Assembly (NCBI GenBank): GCA_963665075.1
Contig: OY762063.1
Span: 310,001 to 374,000 of the forward strand
Direction: 5' to 3'
Length of the DNA stretch: 64,000 bases
From: JAPULR01 sp963665075
GTDB lineage: Bacteria; Chloroflexota; Dehalococcoidia; Lucifugimonadales; GCA-2712585
The notes under the pieces are model-generated. The model worked only from the letters and a program-made list of their open reading frames with translations. It was not told the DNA's origin and did no database searches. The position numbers and the translations under genes were made by a program. Positions 36,101-43,259 of this stretch are shown here, piece by piece; within the stretch, counting starts at the first letter, position 1, and every line of letters starts with the position of its first letter.

Positions 36101-39100
36101 TTCCTTGCCTCGAAGCACGTCGGCCAGCGCAGCGGCGGACCGCCGGAACAGCCCGGTTTCTATCAGTCCGTGAGGATACGTCTCTGCCATCCGCTTGTGG
36201 AACTCCTCAGGCTTCTTCCGAAGTTCCTCCGGCAGAGGATCTTCAGGCCCGAGGAGTACGATAAACTCCCCGTCTTTCTCCCCTACAACGCCCGATTGGG
36301 CGAGCATCTCAAACAGCCGGCGGAAAAGCTTTCCGTGCTCCGCAGAAACGCCCAGATCCTCTCTCAATTTCTCGGCATTTATCGTCTCACCGGCCTTGCG
36401 TACCCAGCCCAATTTTTCCAGCGTCGCGAGGGCGTAGGAGCGCGACCACCATTCCAGATCCGCCAGCATTGCAATTCTTCCTGCGGGATCTACACCGGCT
36501 TCGACGAGGTAGTCGGGGAACAGGCCGGCCCCGGCTGACACTTCAGCGGGGCTTGGGAAGAAATCAGCAGGCAGCAGACCCGATTCCAGGGGACGCTCTC
36601 TCCAATCGACCTCGTACAGCAGGTCGTCTATGCCTTCCACCGCGGACAGCAACGCTTCCCGTGTCGCCTTCTTGACCGTGTAGCCGCTCAACCCTCCGAT
36701 TGGGACTCCCTCTTCATCGTAGATTCGAATCTCGCCGCTCAGAACCTCCGGCTGCTCATCCGATTCTTCGCCATCTTGAAATGAATCGCCCATCAGCACG
36801 TGACAAACAATCCTGTCAGGCATCCGTCTCGTCAGCCACAACCGCTCCCAGCCGAAAGGCAGGTAGGTGGCCTCCCCCTCAGCGCCGGTCATGTTGCGGG
36901 CTATCCCCACCATCTGGAAGCACCCGTCCAGGATAAGCGGGTGCACTTCCAGATGGTTCCGTCCGGCGATTTCCGGCAGGACGACTTCCCCCAATGCCTC
37001 GCCCGGTCCGGCCCACGCCTTGTTTAGGGTGCGGAAGGATGGGCCCAGGTTGATACCCGTTTCCGCTTTAGCATGATAGTAGTCCCCCACGTCGGCTGGA
37101 GACAGTCGAGCCTTCATGCTTTCCAGATCTATCCTCTGCCCGGCCTCGGGCAATCGCGCCGCCGATAGCAAACGGCCCTCTACGTGAGTTGTCCAATCGC
37201 CATCTATCCCTTTGCTGAATATCTGGACGTTTTGCTGCGACGGCTGATCGGAGTCGTCTATCAATACCTGCACAGTCCGACCGCCTTCGCCGGCCTCGTC
37301 GTCCTCGGAAAAGACCAGAGGGCTGTGCAGCTGCATGTCTTCGATAACGACCGGGCCGCTCTCCTCAGTAAAAGAAGCGGTCGCAGCCATAGCTCCGTAC
37401 AGAGCGCCGGGAGCGATGAGCCTGCCGAATACCCTGTGGTCGCTCAACCAGGCCGGGTCCGATGGGTATACTTCCGTCTCGAAGGCGATTTCGCCCCTGG
37501 CCGACTCGTGCCGAACACCCAGCAAAGGATGTCCCGACTCCGTGCGTCGCCGCCTGGTTTGCTCAAGCCAGTAACGTTCCCGCTGGAACGGATAGCTTGG
37601 CAACGAAATGCGCCGCCGCTCCTCCCCCGCAAACAGGCCCTCGAAGGATATGTCCAGACTAGCTTCGTAAGCCTCGGCGACCGCATCGATGAAGCCGCTC
37701 TCCGGTTCTCTGAAGGAACCGTCTCTCGGCGGACGCCTCATGCTTGGAATAACTGCCGGCGTTTCTGAAATATCTTGGCCCGCCTCTGCTTCCGGCCATG
37801 CGAGGGTTGCCATCGTGCCCAACACGTCGTGGGGCCCAATCTCCACAACCAGGTCAACGCCAAGCTCCGCCATTGTCCTTACGCCGCTGGCGAACGCAAC
37901 CGGCTGCCTTGCGTGGCGCGTCCAGTAGTCCGCGCCCAGCGCCGTTTCAGCCTCAACCACCCTTCCCGTAAGGTTGCTGATGAACGTTGTGGAAGGAGAC
38001 TCGATTGACGCGCCGGATAGCGCGTCCTTAAGACCACCAATGACCGGGTCCAGCAGGGCGCTATGAAACGCGAAAGCCGTGTTCAACTTCCTTGCTCGTA
38101 TTCCCTGACCTTCGAACCGTTCTACGATGGCTTCAACATCCGCGACAGGGCCGCTCACGACCTGATGCGCCCCGTTGTCCGCCGCTATGCTGAGGCCGAT
38201 GTTCGACGATTCAGCGTTGAACGACTCTACCTCCGCGGCAACCCGCTCCGCCGTCGCGAACACGGCGGCCATCGCGCCTCGTTCCATCTGAGACATCAGC
38301 GCCCCTCGCGCCGTGGCGAACCGCATTCCGTCCTCCAGGCTGAACACTCCTGCCGCCTGCCCCGCCGCTATCTCGCCAACGCTGTGTCCAAGCACTACGT
38401 CGGGTCGAACGCCGACGCTTGACCACAGCGCCGTCAGCGCGCATTCCAGCGTGTACAGCGCCGGCTGCTCCCATTCCGTGCTTCCCAAGTCCTCGCCGCC
38501 CGCACTTCTGCCGAACATCACGTCCAGCAGAGACTTTCCCCTCTCCTGCTGAAACACGGCCTCGCATCGGTCCATTACTGCCCTGGCGACGGGTTCGCTC
38601 TCATACAAGTCCCGCCCCATTCCGACCCACTGGCTCCCCTGACCGGTGTAGACGAACGCCACCTTGCTTGCCGGTTGTCCATTGGAACCGGCATATATCC
38701 CCGACAGTTCGTTCAGCCGCTCCCGCAGTGAGTCGGCGTCCTGAAAGACCACGCCCGCCCGATGCTCGAAATGACTGCGGCCAACTCCGGCCGTCCATGC
38801 CATGTCCGACAGCGCTTGTTCAGAGGCAGCCCCGATTCCTGCATCATCCAGCCACGACGCATAGCTCATTGCCAGGTCCTTGACAGCATCCTCCGACTTG
38901 CCGGAGAGCGGAAGAATCCGCGATCGACGCCTTCCGACATTCCCATCAGTCTGTAACGTTCCGGCAACGTCGGAAGCGTACTCCTCAACCACGATATGCG
39001 AGTTTGTTCCCGATATGCCGAAGGAGTTAACCGCGGCAAGTCGCGGCCTTCCGTTGCGGTCCGGCCAGCCGGTCATCTCCGACGTCACGCGCAGGGGAGT

Positions 39101-40372
39101 GTTGTCCCAATCGACGCACGGGTTGGGGTCGTTGAAATGCAGGTGCTTCGGTATGACGCCCCGCTTCAGCGCCAGCGCCGCCTTTATCAGCCCGGCGATT
39201 CCCGCCGCCGACTCCAGGTGGCCCACATTGGTTTTCACCGAACCTATCAGCAGGGGGTCATCCGGCTCTCGCCCATTGCAGTACACGTCAATGACCGCAT
39301 CCAGCTCAATCGGGTCTCCCACCGCCGTACCGGTTCCGTGGGCTTCGACGAAGTCCATCTCCGACGGGCTGACCCCCGCGTCCGAAAGCGCCGTTTCCAT
39401 CACCTGCACCAACGCCGGCGCGTTCGGCACGGTCAATCCGATGCTGTCTCCGCCGTGGTTGACGGCGGCGGACCTTATGACGCCCCATATCCGGTCGCCG
39501 TCAGCCTTCGCCTCGCTCAACCGCTTCAACACCACAACTCCGCAGCCTTCTCCTCGCACGTAGCCGTTGGCGGACGCGTCAAATGCTTTGCACTGTCCGT
39601 CGGGGGAAAGCATCATCGACCCAGCCCGCAGTTCATATATACGCCCGTTCAAGATGGCCTGGACTCCGGCGGCAATCGCCAGATCGGCCTTGCCCTGCTG
39701 CAAGTCCGCCACCGCGTCGTGCACCGCCACCAGCGCCGACGCACACGCCGCGTCAACAGCCTTTGCGGGACCCATCAGCCCAAGCACAAAGGAGACCCGA
39801 CCGCTGGTTCCGTTCAGATTAGTGCCGCTGAGGGCGTAGAGGTTTTCCGCGGCTTCTCCCGGCTTGTTCGAATCAACCACGAGCATCCGGTACTCGTCGT
39901 TGCTGATGCCCGTATAGACGCCGGTGCGACTTCCCTTCAGCTTAACAGGATCGATTCCCGCGTTTTCCAGGGCGTGCCAGCTGGTCTCCAGCATCATCCG
40001 CTGCTGGGGGTCCAGAAATTCGGCTTCCACCGGCGAAATTCTGAAGAAGGCGGCGTCGAACTGATCGATGTCGTCTACAAAGGCGCCATAGCGGCAGGCC
40101 TCGTGCTGCGCCCCGGACGCGCTGATGATTTCGCCCACGCGCCCCACTCCCGAACCCGGCTCCCCTTCGGTTATCGAGTTCCCGCCCTCCACCAACAGCT
40201 TCCAGAAGGCCTCCAGATTCTCCGCGCCCGGGAAGCGGCAGGCCATGCCGATAATCGCAATAGGCTCCCCATTCTGAGACGCGCCGCTTGCGTTTACCGC
40301 AGATTGCAAATCGGGTCTTGCGGACGGGCTGACATTTTCTGATGGATTCATGCGGCCTCTGCTTTCAGGCAA
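30143..40372 (-). CDS. Type I polyketide synthase, KS-AT-DH-MT-ER-KR-ACP-KS-AT(inactive)
   Basis: 3409 residues. Module 1, all catalytic: KS (about 36-460; Cys in DAACASAL, His in EAHGTGT and NVGHLES), AT (570-870; GHSVGE near 662, AFHS near 767, which suggests malonyl-CoA), DH (945-1220; HRVFGRLIAP and DGCFQ), C-methyltransferase (1300-1640; EVGAGTGSATAY near 1473), ER (1880-2185; HAGSGGVGLAA near 2018), KR (2200-2390; TGGLGGIG near 2211; the usual Tyr is His in QANHAAANAF near 2352), ACP (2485-2555; GMDSLMAVE). Module 2: a complete KS (2590-3000; DMACASSL, EAHATGS) and an AT remnant (3140-3409) reading GFGAGE for GHSxGE and missing about 100 residues, ending at FQRRRHWI where a DH would begin. 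No thioesterase. Module 1 should extend, alpha-methylate and fully reduce, giving a methyl-branched saturated acyl chain, perhaps iteratively. Lies 189 bases downstream of an ACP gene on the same strand. Confidence 0.93.
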   Translation of the reverse strand: MPESRGRMNPSENVSPSARPDLQSAVNASGASQNGEPIAIIGMACRFPGAENLEAFWKLLVEGGNSITEGEPGSGVGRVGEIISASGAQHEACRYGAFVDDIDQFDAAFFRISPVEAEFLDPQQRMMLETSWHALENAGIDPVKLKGSRTGVYTGISNDEYRMLVVDSNKPGEAAENLYALSGTNLNGTSGRVSFVLGLMGPAKAVDAACASALVAVHDAVADLQQGKADLAIAAGVQAILNGRIYELRAGSMMLSPDGQCKAFDASANGYVRGEGCGVVVLKRLSEAKADGDRIWGVIRSAAVNHGGDSIGLTVPNAPALVQVMETALSDAGVSPSEMDFVEAHGTGTAVGDPIELDAVIDVYCNGREPDDPLLIGSVKTNVGHLESAAGIAGLIKAALALKRGVIPKHLHFNDPNPCVDWDNTPLRVTSEMTGWPDRNGRPRLAAVNSFGISGTNSHIVVEEYASDVAGTLQTDGNVGRRRSRILPLSGKSEDAVKDLAMSYASWLDDAGIGAASEQALSDMAWTAGVGRSHFEHRAGVVFQDADSLRERLNELSGIYAGSNGQPASKVAFVYTGQGSQWVGMGRDLYESEPVARAVMDRCEAVFQQERGKSLLDVMFGRSAGGEDLGSTEWEQPALYTLECALTALWSSVGVRPDVVLGHSVGEIAAGQAAGVFSLEDGMRFATARGALMSQMERGAMAAVFATAERVAAEVESFNAESSNIGLSIAADNGAHQVVSGPVADVEAIVERFEGQGIRARKLNTAFAFHSALLDPVIGGLKDALSGASIESPSTTFISNLTGRVVEAETALGADYWTRHARQPVAFASGVRTMAELGVDLVVEIGPHDVLGTMATLAWPEAEAGQDISETPAVIPSMRRPPRDGSFREPESGFIDAVAEAYEASLDISFEGLFAGEERRRISLPSYPFQRERYWLEQTRRRRTESGHPLLGVRHESARGEIAFETEVYPSDPAWLSDHRVFGRLIAPGALYGAMAATASFTEESGPVVIEDMQLHSPLVFSEDDEAGEGGRTVQVLIDDSDQPSQQNVQIFSKGIDGDWTTHVEGRLLSAARLPEAGQRIDLESMKARLSPADVGDYYHAKAETGINLGPSFRTLNKAWAGPGEALGEVVLPEIAGRNHLEVHPLILDGCFQMVGIARNMTGAEGEATYLPFGWERLWLTRRMPDRIVCHVLMGDSFQDGEESDEQPEVLSGEIRIYDEEGVPIGGLSGYTVKKATREALLSAVEGIDDLLYEVDWRERPLESGLLPADFFPSPAEVSAGAGLFPDYLVEAGVDPAGRIAMLADLEWWSRSYALATLEKLGWVRKAGETINAEKLREDLGVSAEHGKLFRRLFEMLAQSGVVGEKDGEFIVLLGPEDPLPEELRKKPEEFHKRMAETYPHGLIETGLFRRSAAALADVLRGKEDPLMLLFSSGDPTPADLYLKAPVARAANRLLTEAFQRLISRLPRDRRIRLIEVGAGTGSATAYVLPELPEGRFDYTYTDISAGFFAEAESKFGDGNGCIEYRTLDIEKDPITQGFDAHGYDIVLASNVLHATRFLDETLAHCRELLAPSGHLVALENLRGLGWMDLTFGQLDGWWRFEDAYRPHHALATPPVWKQALGNVGFEGAEVLGVDDSFSHEMLDKGVIVAQGPAKVTEAPGLWVLTAENSATAEELASEMAARNQRVVLATGDASDAIAKPGDDSGIVRIKVDAESRESWQSLLENLPVDEPLSGVVHLQALEGRSDDATTDEMAEDVKRAVASALAMVQGMTDLDVAPEKGVWFITRGAQILEREHGGELAGATLWGMSKVVFQEAVQLQPRIIDVDPVQNGPPSNLVNDLLYPDSENHIAYRRGRRIAPRLVRFGSARERLALPEGPDWVLVPDRNGVFDRPEVKPLPSRTLEPREVLVSVEATGLNFWDVFRSLGFIEEGDLGRELCGHVLATGSEVTTVSVGDRVVGLGFGAFAPEMVTREELVAPAPEGMSASGLATIPSAFVSAALSYHLSGLEAGDRVLIHAGSGGVGLAAIQMAQAVGAEVFATASAPKQSFLRSIGVEHIFDSRQTKFGQEILDVTNGEGIDVVLNSLTSEGFIDASLACLAEGGRFVELARRDILTEEEMAAVRPDVKYDILELDVLKKTEPAWVGEVFREVMEGISSGNLKPLIHSRWPLAEAGYALDFMRSARHIGKIVLTPSPINEGRLREDRTYLVTGGLGGIGCAVAEWLADKGAGTIVLNGRRSPDPEAVQVIEAIRQRGIRVEVEIADMTDTEAIDRMIARMDANLPPLAGVIHSVGVLSDAALTNQSWETFEQVLSPKILGAWHLHRATMNRDLDMFLLFTSRVGVVGNPGQANHAAANAFLDQLAAHRRALGLPGQAIAWGAWTEIGEAAEQRERIEQRRAALGGRWFTPQQGLKAMEWLVRQDTTTSVVMGMDWDVFDKAVRDKPPLLEEILSSIADDSAKDSDQPEDLLARLRGAVAPEKEREEALVSFLQRELQAVLRLSTTPSPTVGFFDLGMDSLMAVEFRNRLNRAFAGEYTASNTVVFDYPDIASLANHISEELGELGGSDDGATEPLTEPVVVDAPPPTQQAEDGIAIVGMACRFPGANNLSEYWRLLDSGTDAIMDGRPNNGDGPQMRGAYIDDIEWFDSRFFRIAPVEARLMDPQQRVMLEASWEALEDAGIDPSGLRGSRTGVYVGLGGSEYRDLIESSGKLGNYLGTNASVAAGRIAFALGLEGPAMAIDMACASSLAAIHQAVTALERNEVRLALAGGAHFLLSSAVSDFMMQLGLLSKSGQSRPFDASADGSVRGEGCGVLVLKRLSDAEVDGDRIWAVIKGSAVNQNGASAGLTIPNGQAQERVMEAALSQAGFSGSEVDYLEAHATGSQLGDAIEAHAVGSVYGKGREADRPLLVGTVKSNLGHLEAAAGVAGLIKAVLSMKRGVIPKHLHFETPNPQIEWSSLPLRITSEKVEWPVNGNRQPRAAVSAFGISGANAHVVLEGYECKGAAANGAVGIPTFAGKDRKVAVSLPRQVADLDVRTDGLENRRTRLLPLSGRSDGALRDLAKRYVSWLDHLPRLTGDDEAEVLADMAWTASVGRSHFDYRAGVAFNDIRTLREGLSNVVERNGTFEGDEPQPSERVAFVYSGDGSRWMSAAKHQYEREPVVRAALDRCDAFVRTEKGVSLLEVMFDDADNGYIDDPEWMQPALYSLQCAFTSLWASIGVRPHVALGFGAGEIAAAQAAGVLSMDDGMRLALARGSMNGLEAALANIAFAPSAISMVSSETGQVVDSGALPDAGYWQRQAMETAPLVACASTLSELGVDLIVEIGPVPMFKQAMTDGRVDAKEAPIVLSVVGEASGEGELLDGPDGFVRAAAGAYAAGLGISYEGLFAGETRRRIAIPTYPFQRRRHWI

Positions 40373-40561
40373 TCGAATTGGAGCAATCCACGGATGGATT
40401 GATTAGACAAAGTCTAACAACTGCCAAACCCCTGGTAAAGCAGGGTATGAATAAGTTGCGCGGTCTGAAAGGATGGAGAAGTTACAGCGCGGCACTAAAT
40501 GCGCGAGGGCAACTTCCGGCCCCCGACGCAGTTTAAGAGGTCGCCAACCTGAACAATCAGG

Positions 40562-40804
40562 CTAGGATTTTGAGTCGATGAACTCTATCAGCTCGTTCAG
40601 ACTCTTGAGCCGCATGCAATCGTCCACAGTGAGTTCAACGCCGAACTCGCCCTGAATCACTCGGGCGAAAGAGACCAGGTCCATGGAGGAGAGACCCTGG
40701 TTAGTGAGGCTGTCCGTGAGGGCCAGGGATGAGTCAACGGGCTTTCCGTCAACCTCAAGATTATCCGCAATCAGCGTCCTGAGCCGGGCTTCGGTGGATG
40801 CCAT
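40562..40804 (-). CDS. Stand-alone acyl carrier protein (PKS side)
   Basis: 80 residues with the phosphopantetheine Ser in GLSSMDLVSFARVIQ (Ser about 40). Close paralogue of the ACP at 41137, with which it shares the MASTE start and the RTLIADNLEVDGKPVDS segment. AGGGAGG precedes the ATG. Its own promoter is at 40849-40878. The PKS gene follows 189 bases downstream on the same strand, so it may load KS1 or accept from KS2, whose module has no ACP of its own. Confidence 0.92.
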   Translation of the reverse strand: MASTEARLRTLIADNLEVDGKPVDSSLALTDSLTNQGLSSMDLVSFARVIQGEFGVELTVDDCMRLKSLNELIEFIDSKS

Positions 40805-40848
40805 GAATGATTCCTCCCTGAATTATCGAGATTCGTTGTAGCGGTAGC

Positions 40849-40878
40849 AGATTAGCAGAAAGGGTTTGCGTTGGTCAA
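40849..40878 (-). promoter_or_regulatory. Promoter of the ACP-PKS transcript
   Basis: Minus strand TTGACC (40878-40873), an 18-base spacer ending TTTCTGC, TAATCT (40854-40849). Over 33 bases it matches the divergent promoter at 41061-41090 at 24 positions, so the two promoters look like a duplicated pair. Confidence 0.7.
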
Positions 40879-41060
40879 TGCAAACGGATTACAGAGAAAC
40901 CTCCGGCCCAACGGACTTTGCGGAATCAACAACTTTCGCCTTCGCATCTCTGCCGTGCCCGTAAACTAATCCGGCTTCCCATCCCATGGAAACTCCCCCT
41001 GTTCTCCGGAGCAGGGGCGCCCTTGTCTGACCTACACGCCCTGCTTACTGGTTTGTCAAA

Positions 41061-41090
41061 TTGACGAAAGTACGCCTATTCTGCTATTGT
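41061..41090 (+). promoter_or_regulatory. Promoter of the ACP-PPTase-hydrolase transcript, with a palindrome over its -35
   Basis: TTGACG (41061-41066), an 18-base spacer ending ATTCTGC, TATTGT (41085-41090), 47 bases before the ACP start. GTCAAATTGAC (41055-41065) is an 11-base palindrome around a central A that covers the -35 and could bind a regulator. Confidence 0.65.
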
Positions 41091-41136
41091 GCTTGTCGGC
41101 CTGTAAATTTTCCATATTGCGGCGGGGAGCGAATAA

Positions 41137-41382
41137 ATGGCATCGACCGAAGAGCGAGTCAGGACGCTGATTGCCGATAACCTGGAGGTTGACGGGAAAC
41201 CCGTTGATTCCAATATGGCTCTAAGCTCCGGCCTTGGCGAGCATGGAGTTTCTTCTATGGACCTGGTCTCCTTTGCGCGCGTGATTCAGGACGAATTCGG
41301 CTTCAAATTCGCGGTGGAACAGTGCACACAGATCCGGAACCTGGAGCAGTTGATAGCGTTCATCGACTCGAAGACTTCTTAG
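41137..41382 (+). CDS. Stand-alone acyl carrier protein (PPTase side)
   Basis: 81 residues, phosphopantetheine Ser in GVSSMDLVSFARVIQDEFG (about residue 40). Paralogue of the ACP at 40562, about two thirds identical by eye. GGGGAG eight bases before the ATG. Thirty bases upstream of the phosphopantetheinyl transferase gene that should activate it. It could serve the second KS of the PKS or shuttle the product to the adjacent hydrolase. Confidence 0.92.
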   Translation: MASTEERVRTLIADNLEVDGKPVDSNMALSSGLGEHGVSSMDLVSFARVIQDEFGFKFAVEQCTQIRNLEQLIAFIDSKTS

Positions 41383-41412
41383 CCGCTTCCCAACGGCGCT
41401 GGACGGAATGCC

Positions 41413-42186
41413 ATGTCCCTTCCGGTTGAGGAACGATGGTGGTCTCCATATTGCGAGAGAGGCGACGTTGTTGTTCTTCACGTTGATCTGACCGCCAACA
41501 AGCAGCGAGAGGCGCACGCCTGCTCATTGCTTGACGAGGATGAGCGGGCGCGCTGGAGCAGGTTCGTCCATCCCGGCGCTCGTCGGAGATTCGGGCTGTG
41601 CCGCGCCGCCCTCCGAATAATCCTGTGCGAGCGGCTGGGTTGCGCGAACCGGGCGTTGAGCTTCGGCTACACCCGGCGGGACAAGCCCTTCGCCCTCGTC
41701 AACGGCTCGCCGGCGCCCGTCAGCTTCAACGTGAGCCACTCAGGCAGCCACGGGTTGATTGCCGTCGCCCCCCAGGGTCGCATTGGCGTTGACGTGGAAG
41801 AACGCGCCCCGCGTCGCGACTTCGCCAGGCTTATCGAGGCGGCGTTTGGCGGGAACGAACAGGCGGCGCTCAATCACGCTCCCGGTGAGGACAGGACGCA
41901 CCTATTCTACAAGCTATGGACAATCAAAGAGGCGCTCATCAAGGCCCTCGGCACCGGCCTATCCTACGACCCCGCCGACTTCGAGGCTCCTGCGTCCATG
42001 CGAAACGGAGCCGTCAGCGGCGCCTATCGCTTCCCTCGGATGCCTGCGCTACAATGGCGGGTGGACGACCTTGGCAACGAGCGATTCGCCGCCGCCCTGG
42101 CCCGGCAAGCGGACCCCGCGGCCAACGCGCCCGACGACTTGGAAATCGAAAGAATGTTAATGCAATCGGAAAGCCCAAGACCTTGA
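41413..42186 (+). CDS. 4'-phosphopantetheinyl transferase, Sfp type
   Basis: Transfers phosphopantetheine from CoA to the Ser of carrier proteins. 257 residues with FNVSHSGSHGLIAVA (about 97-111), IGVDVEE (magnesium site, near 117) and KLWTIKEALIKALGTGL (near 166). The size and two-lobed layout fit the Sfp class, which acts on polyketide and peptide synthases. Its place after an ACP gene and near the PKS marks it as dedicated to this locus. Its stop overlaps the next gene's start. Confidence 0.93.
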   Translation: MSLPVEERWWSPYCERGDVVVLHVDLTANKQREAHACSLLDEDERARWSRFVHPGARRRFGLCRAALRIILCERLGCANRALSFGYTRRDKPFALVNGSPAPVSFNVSHSGSHGLIAVAPQGRIGVDVEERAPRRDFARLIEAAFGGNEQAALNHAPGEDRTHLFYKLWTIKEALIKALGTGLSYDPADFEAPASMRNGAVSGAYRFPRMPALQWRVDDLGNERFAAALARQADPAANAPDDLEIERMLMQSESPRP

Positions 42187-43094
42187 ATGCAACTCCAACC
42201 CCTCTCTGGGTAGTGCCCCAGCCCCTTTCTACCCACGAAATCACAATGGAAGACGGCGCCGTCGTCATTCTGCGTCGCCACGGAAACCCCGACGGCGTCC
42301 GCCTCGTCCTCTGCCACGGCAACGGCCTGTCCATCGACCTCTACTACCCCTTCTGGTCCCTCCTTACCGACGACTACGACCTGATTGTCTATGACCTGCG
42401 AAATCACGGATGGAACCCCACCGGCTCCATCAGAGACCACCTCGTTCCTTCCCTGGTGGAGGACCACGATCGGATTATGGAAGCTATCGACGAACGTTAC
42501 GGAGCGAAGCCGAAAATCGGCGTGTTCCATTCCGTTTCGGCCCTTGCCAGCCTTCTTTCTCCCACCGGAGGCAGCGCATTCGCGGCCCGCGTCCTCTACG
42601 ACCCGCCCTTCTGGAAGCCTGGTCGCACTCACGAAGAGTACGAGGGCGAAGCAACCCGAATCGCGCAGATGACCCTACGTCGCACCGTCAAGTTCAAGCG
42701 CAGAGAAGACTTCGCCTTCCTTCTTTCCATTATTCCCCTCTTCAAGCACGTGCAGCCTGGTGTCTATGACCTCTTCGCGAGGACGACCCTTTGCGAATCC
42801 GTCGATGGGGAAGGCTTCGAACTCTGCTGCCCAAGGGAATTTGAGGCGCAGATGATCCAGTACGCGCGCACCTTCGCCGCCCTGGTGGATTTCGACGACT
42901 TGGTTTGTCCGACCAAGGTCATCGGCGCAGACCCCACGCTTCCCTATTCGTACCTTCCCACCCTGGACCCCGGCGACGTGTTCACCGTGGATTACGACTT
43001 CCTGCCCGACGCTACCCACTTCCTCCAGTTGGAACAGCCAAAGGAGTGCGCCCAGTTGATGACCGACTTTATCCGCAAACTCCCCGGCCTCTGA
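42183..43094 (+). CDS. Alpha/beta hydrolase, product-release or editing candidate for the PKS
   Basis: About 303 residues from the TTG at 42183, which overlaps the PPTase stop (TTGA); a later in-frame ATG is at 42246. LVLCHGNGLSIDLYYPFW gives the oxyanion loop HGNG. The nucleophile elbow is FHSVSALAS, so Ser sits in HSxS, not GxSxG. An Asp in DDLVCPTKVIGADP and His in DATHFLQLEQP complete a triad. As the third gene of the ACP-PPTase operon, and with no thioesterase in the PKS, release of the acyl chain is a reasonable guess, but its sequence is not that of a classical type II thioesterase. Confidence 0.85.
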   Translation: MNATPTPLWVVPQPLSTHEITMEDGAVVILRRHGNPDGVRLVLCHGNGLSIDLYYPFWSLLTDDYDLIVYDLRNHGWNPTGSIRDHLVPSLVEDHDRIMEAIDERYGAKPKIGVFHSVSALASLLSPTGGSAFAARVLYDPPFWKPGRTHEEYEGEATRIAQMTLRRTVKFKRREDFAFLLSIIPLFKHVQPGVYDLFARTTLCESVDGEGFELCCPREFEAQMIQYARTFAALVDFDDLVCPTKVIGADPTLPYSYLPTLDPGDVFTVDYDFLPDATHFLQLEQPKECAQLMTDFIRKLPGL

Positions 43095-43122
43095 CTCCAA
43101 ATCCCTCCCCCCTCAATGCAGC

Positions 43123-43255
43123 CCTTTGCATAACCCTTGCTCCCGCCACCCCTTTCGTCATTCCGGCGAAAGCAGGAATCCATCTTCTCCCTCGAAGGAG
43201 AGGATTAGGTCTGTCCTTAGCCTGTCGAAGGGTAGAGCGCCCCCAACCCCCTCCC
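43123..43255. repeat. Repeat spacer: terminal-repeat fragment, phased A units, C-like and B-like remnants
   Basis: CCTTTGCATAAC (43123-43134) matches the inner part of the terminal repeat of the 124-bp elements. A degenerate family A left arm ending TCCCGC (unit start 43135) is followed 21 bases later by a full hairpin at 43156 with one mismatched arm. TTCTCCCTCGAAGGAGAGG is a C-like palindrome near 43187, and a family B remnant follows to about 43241. Confidence 0.65.
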
Positions 43256-43259
43256 AAAC

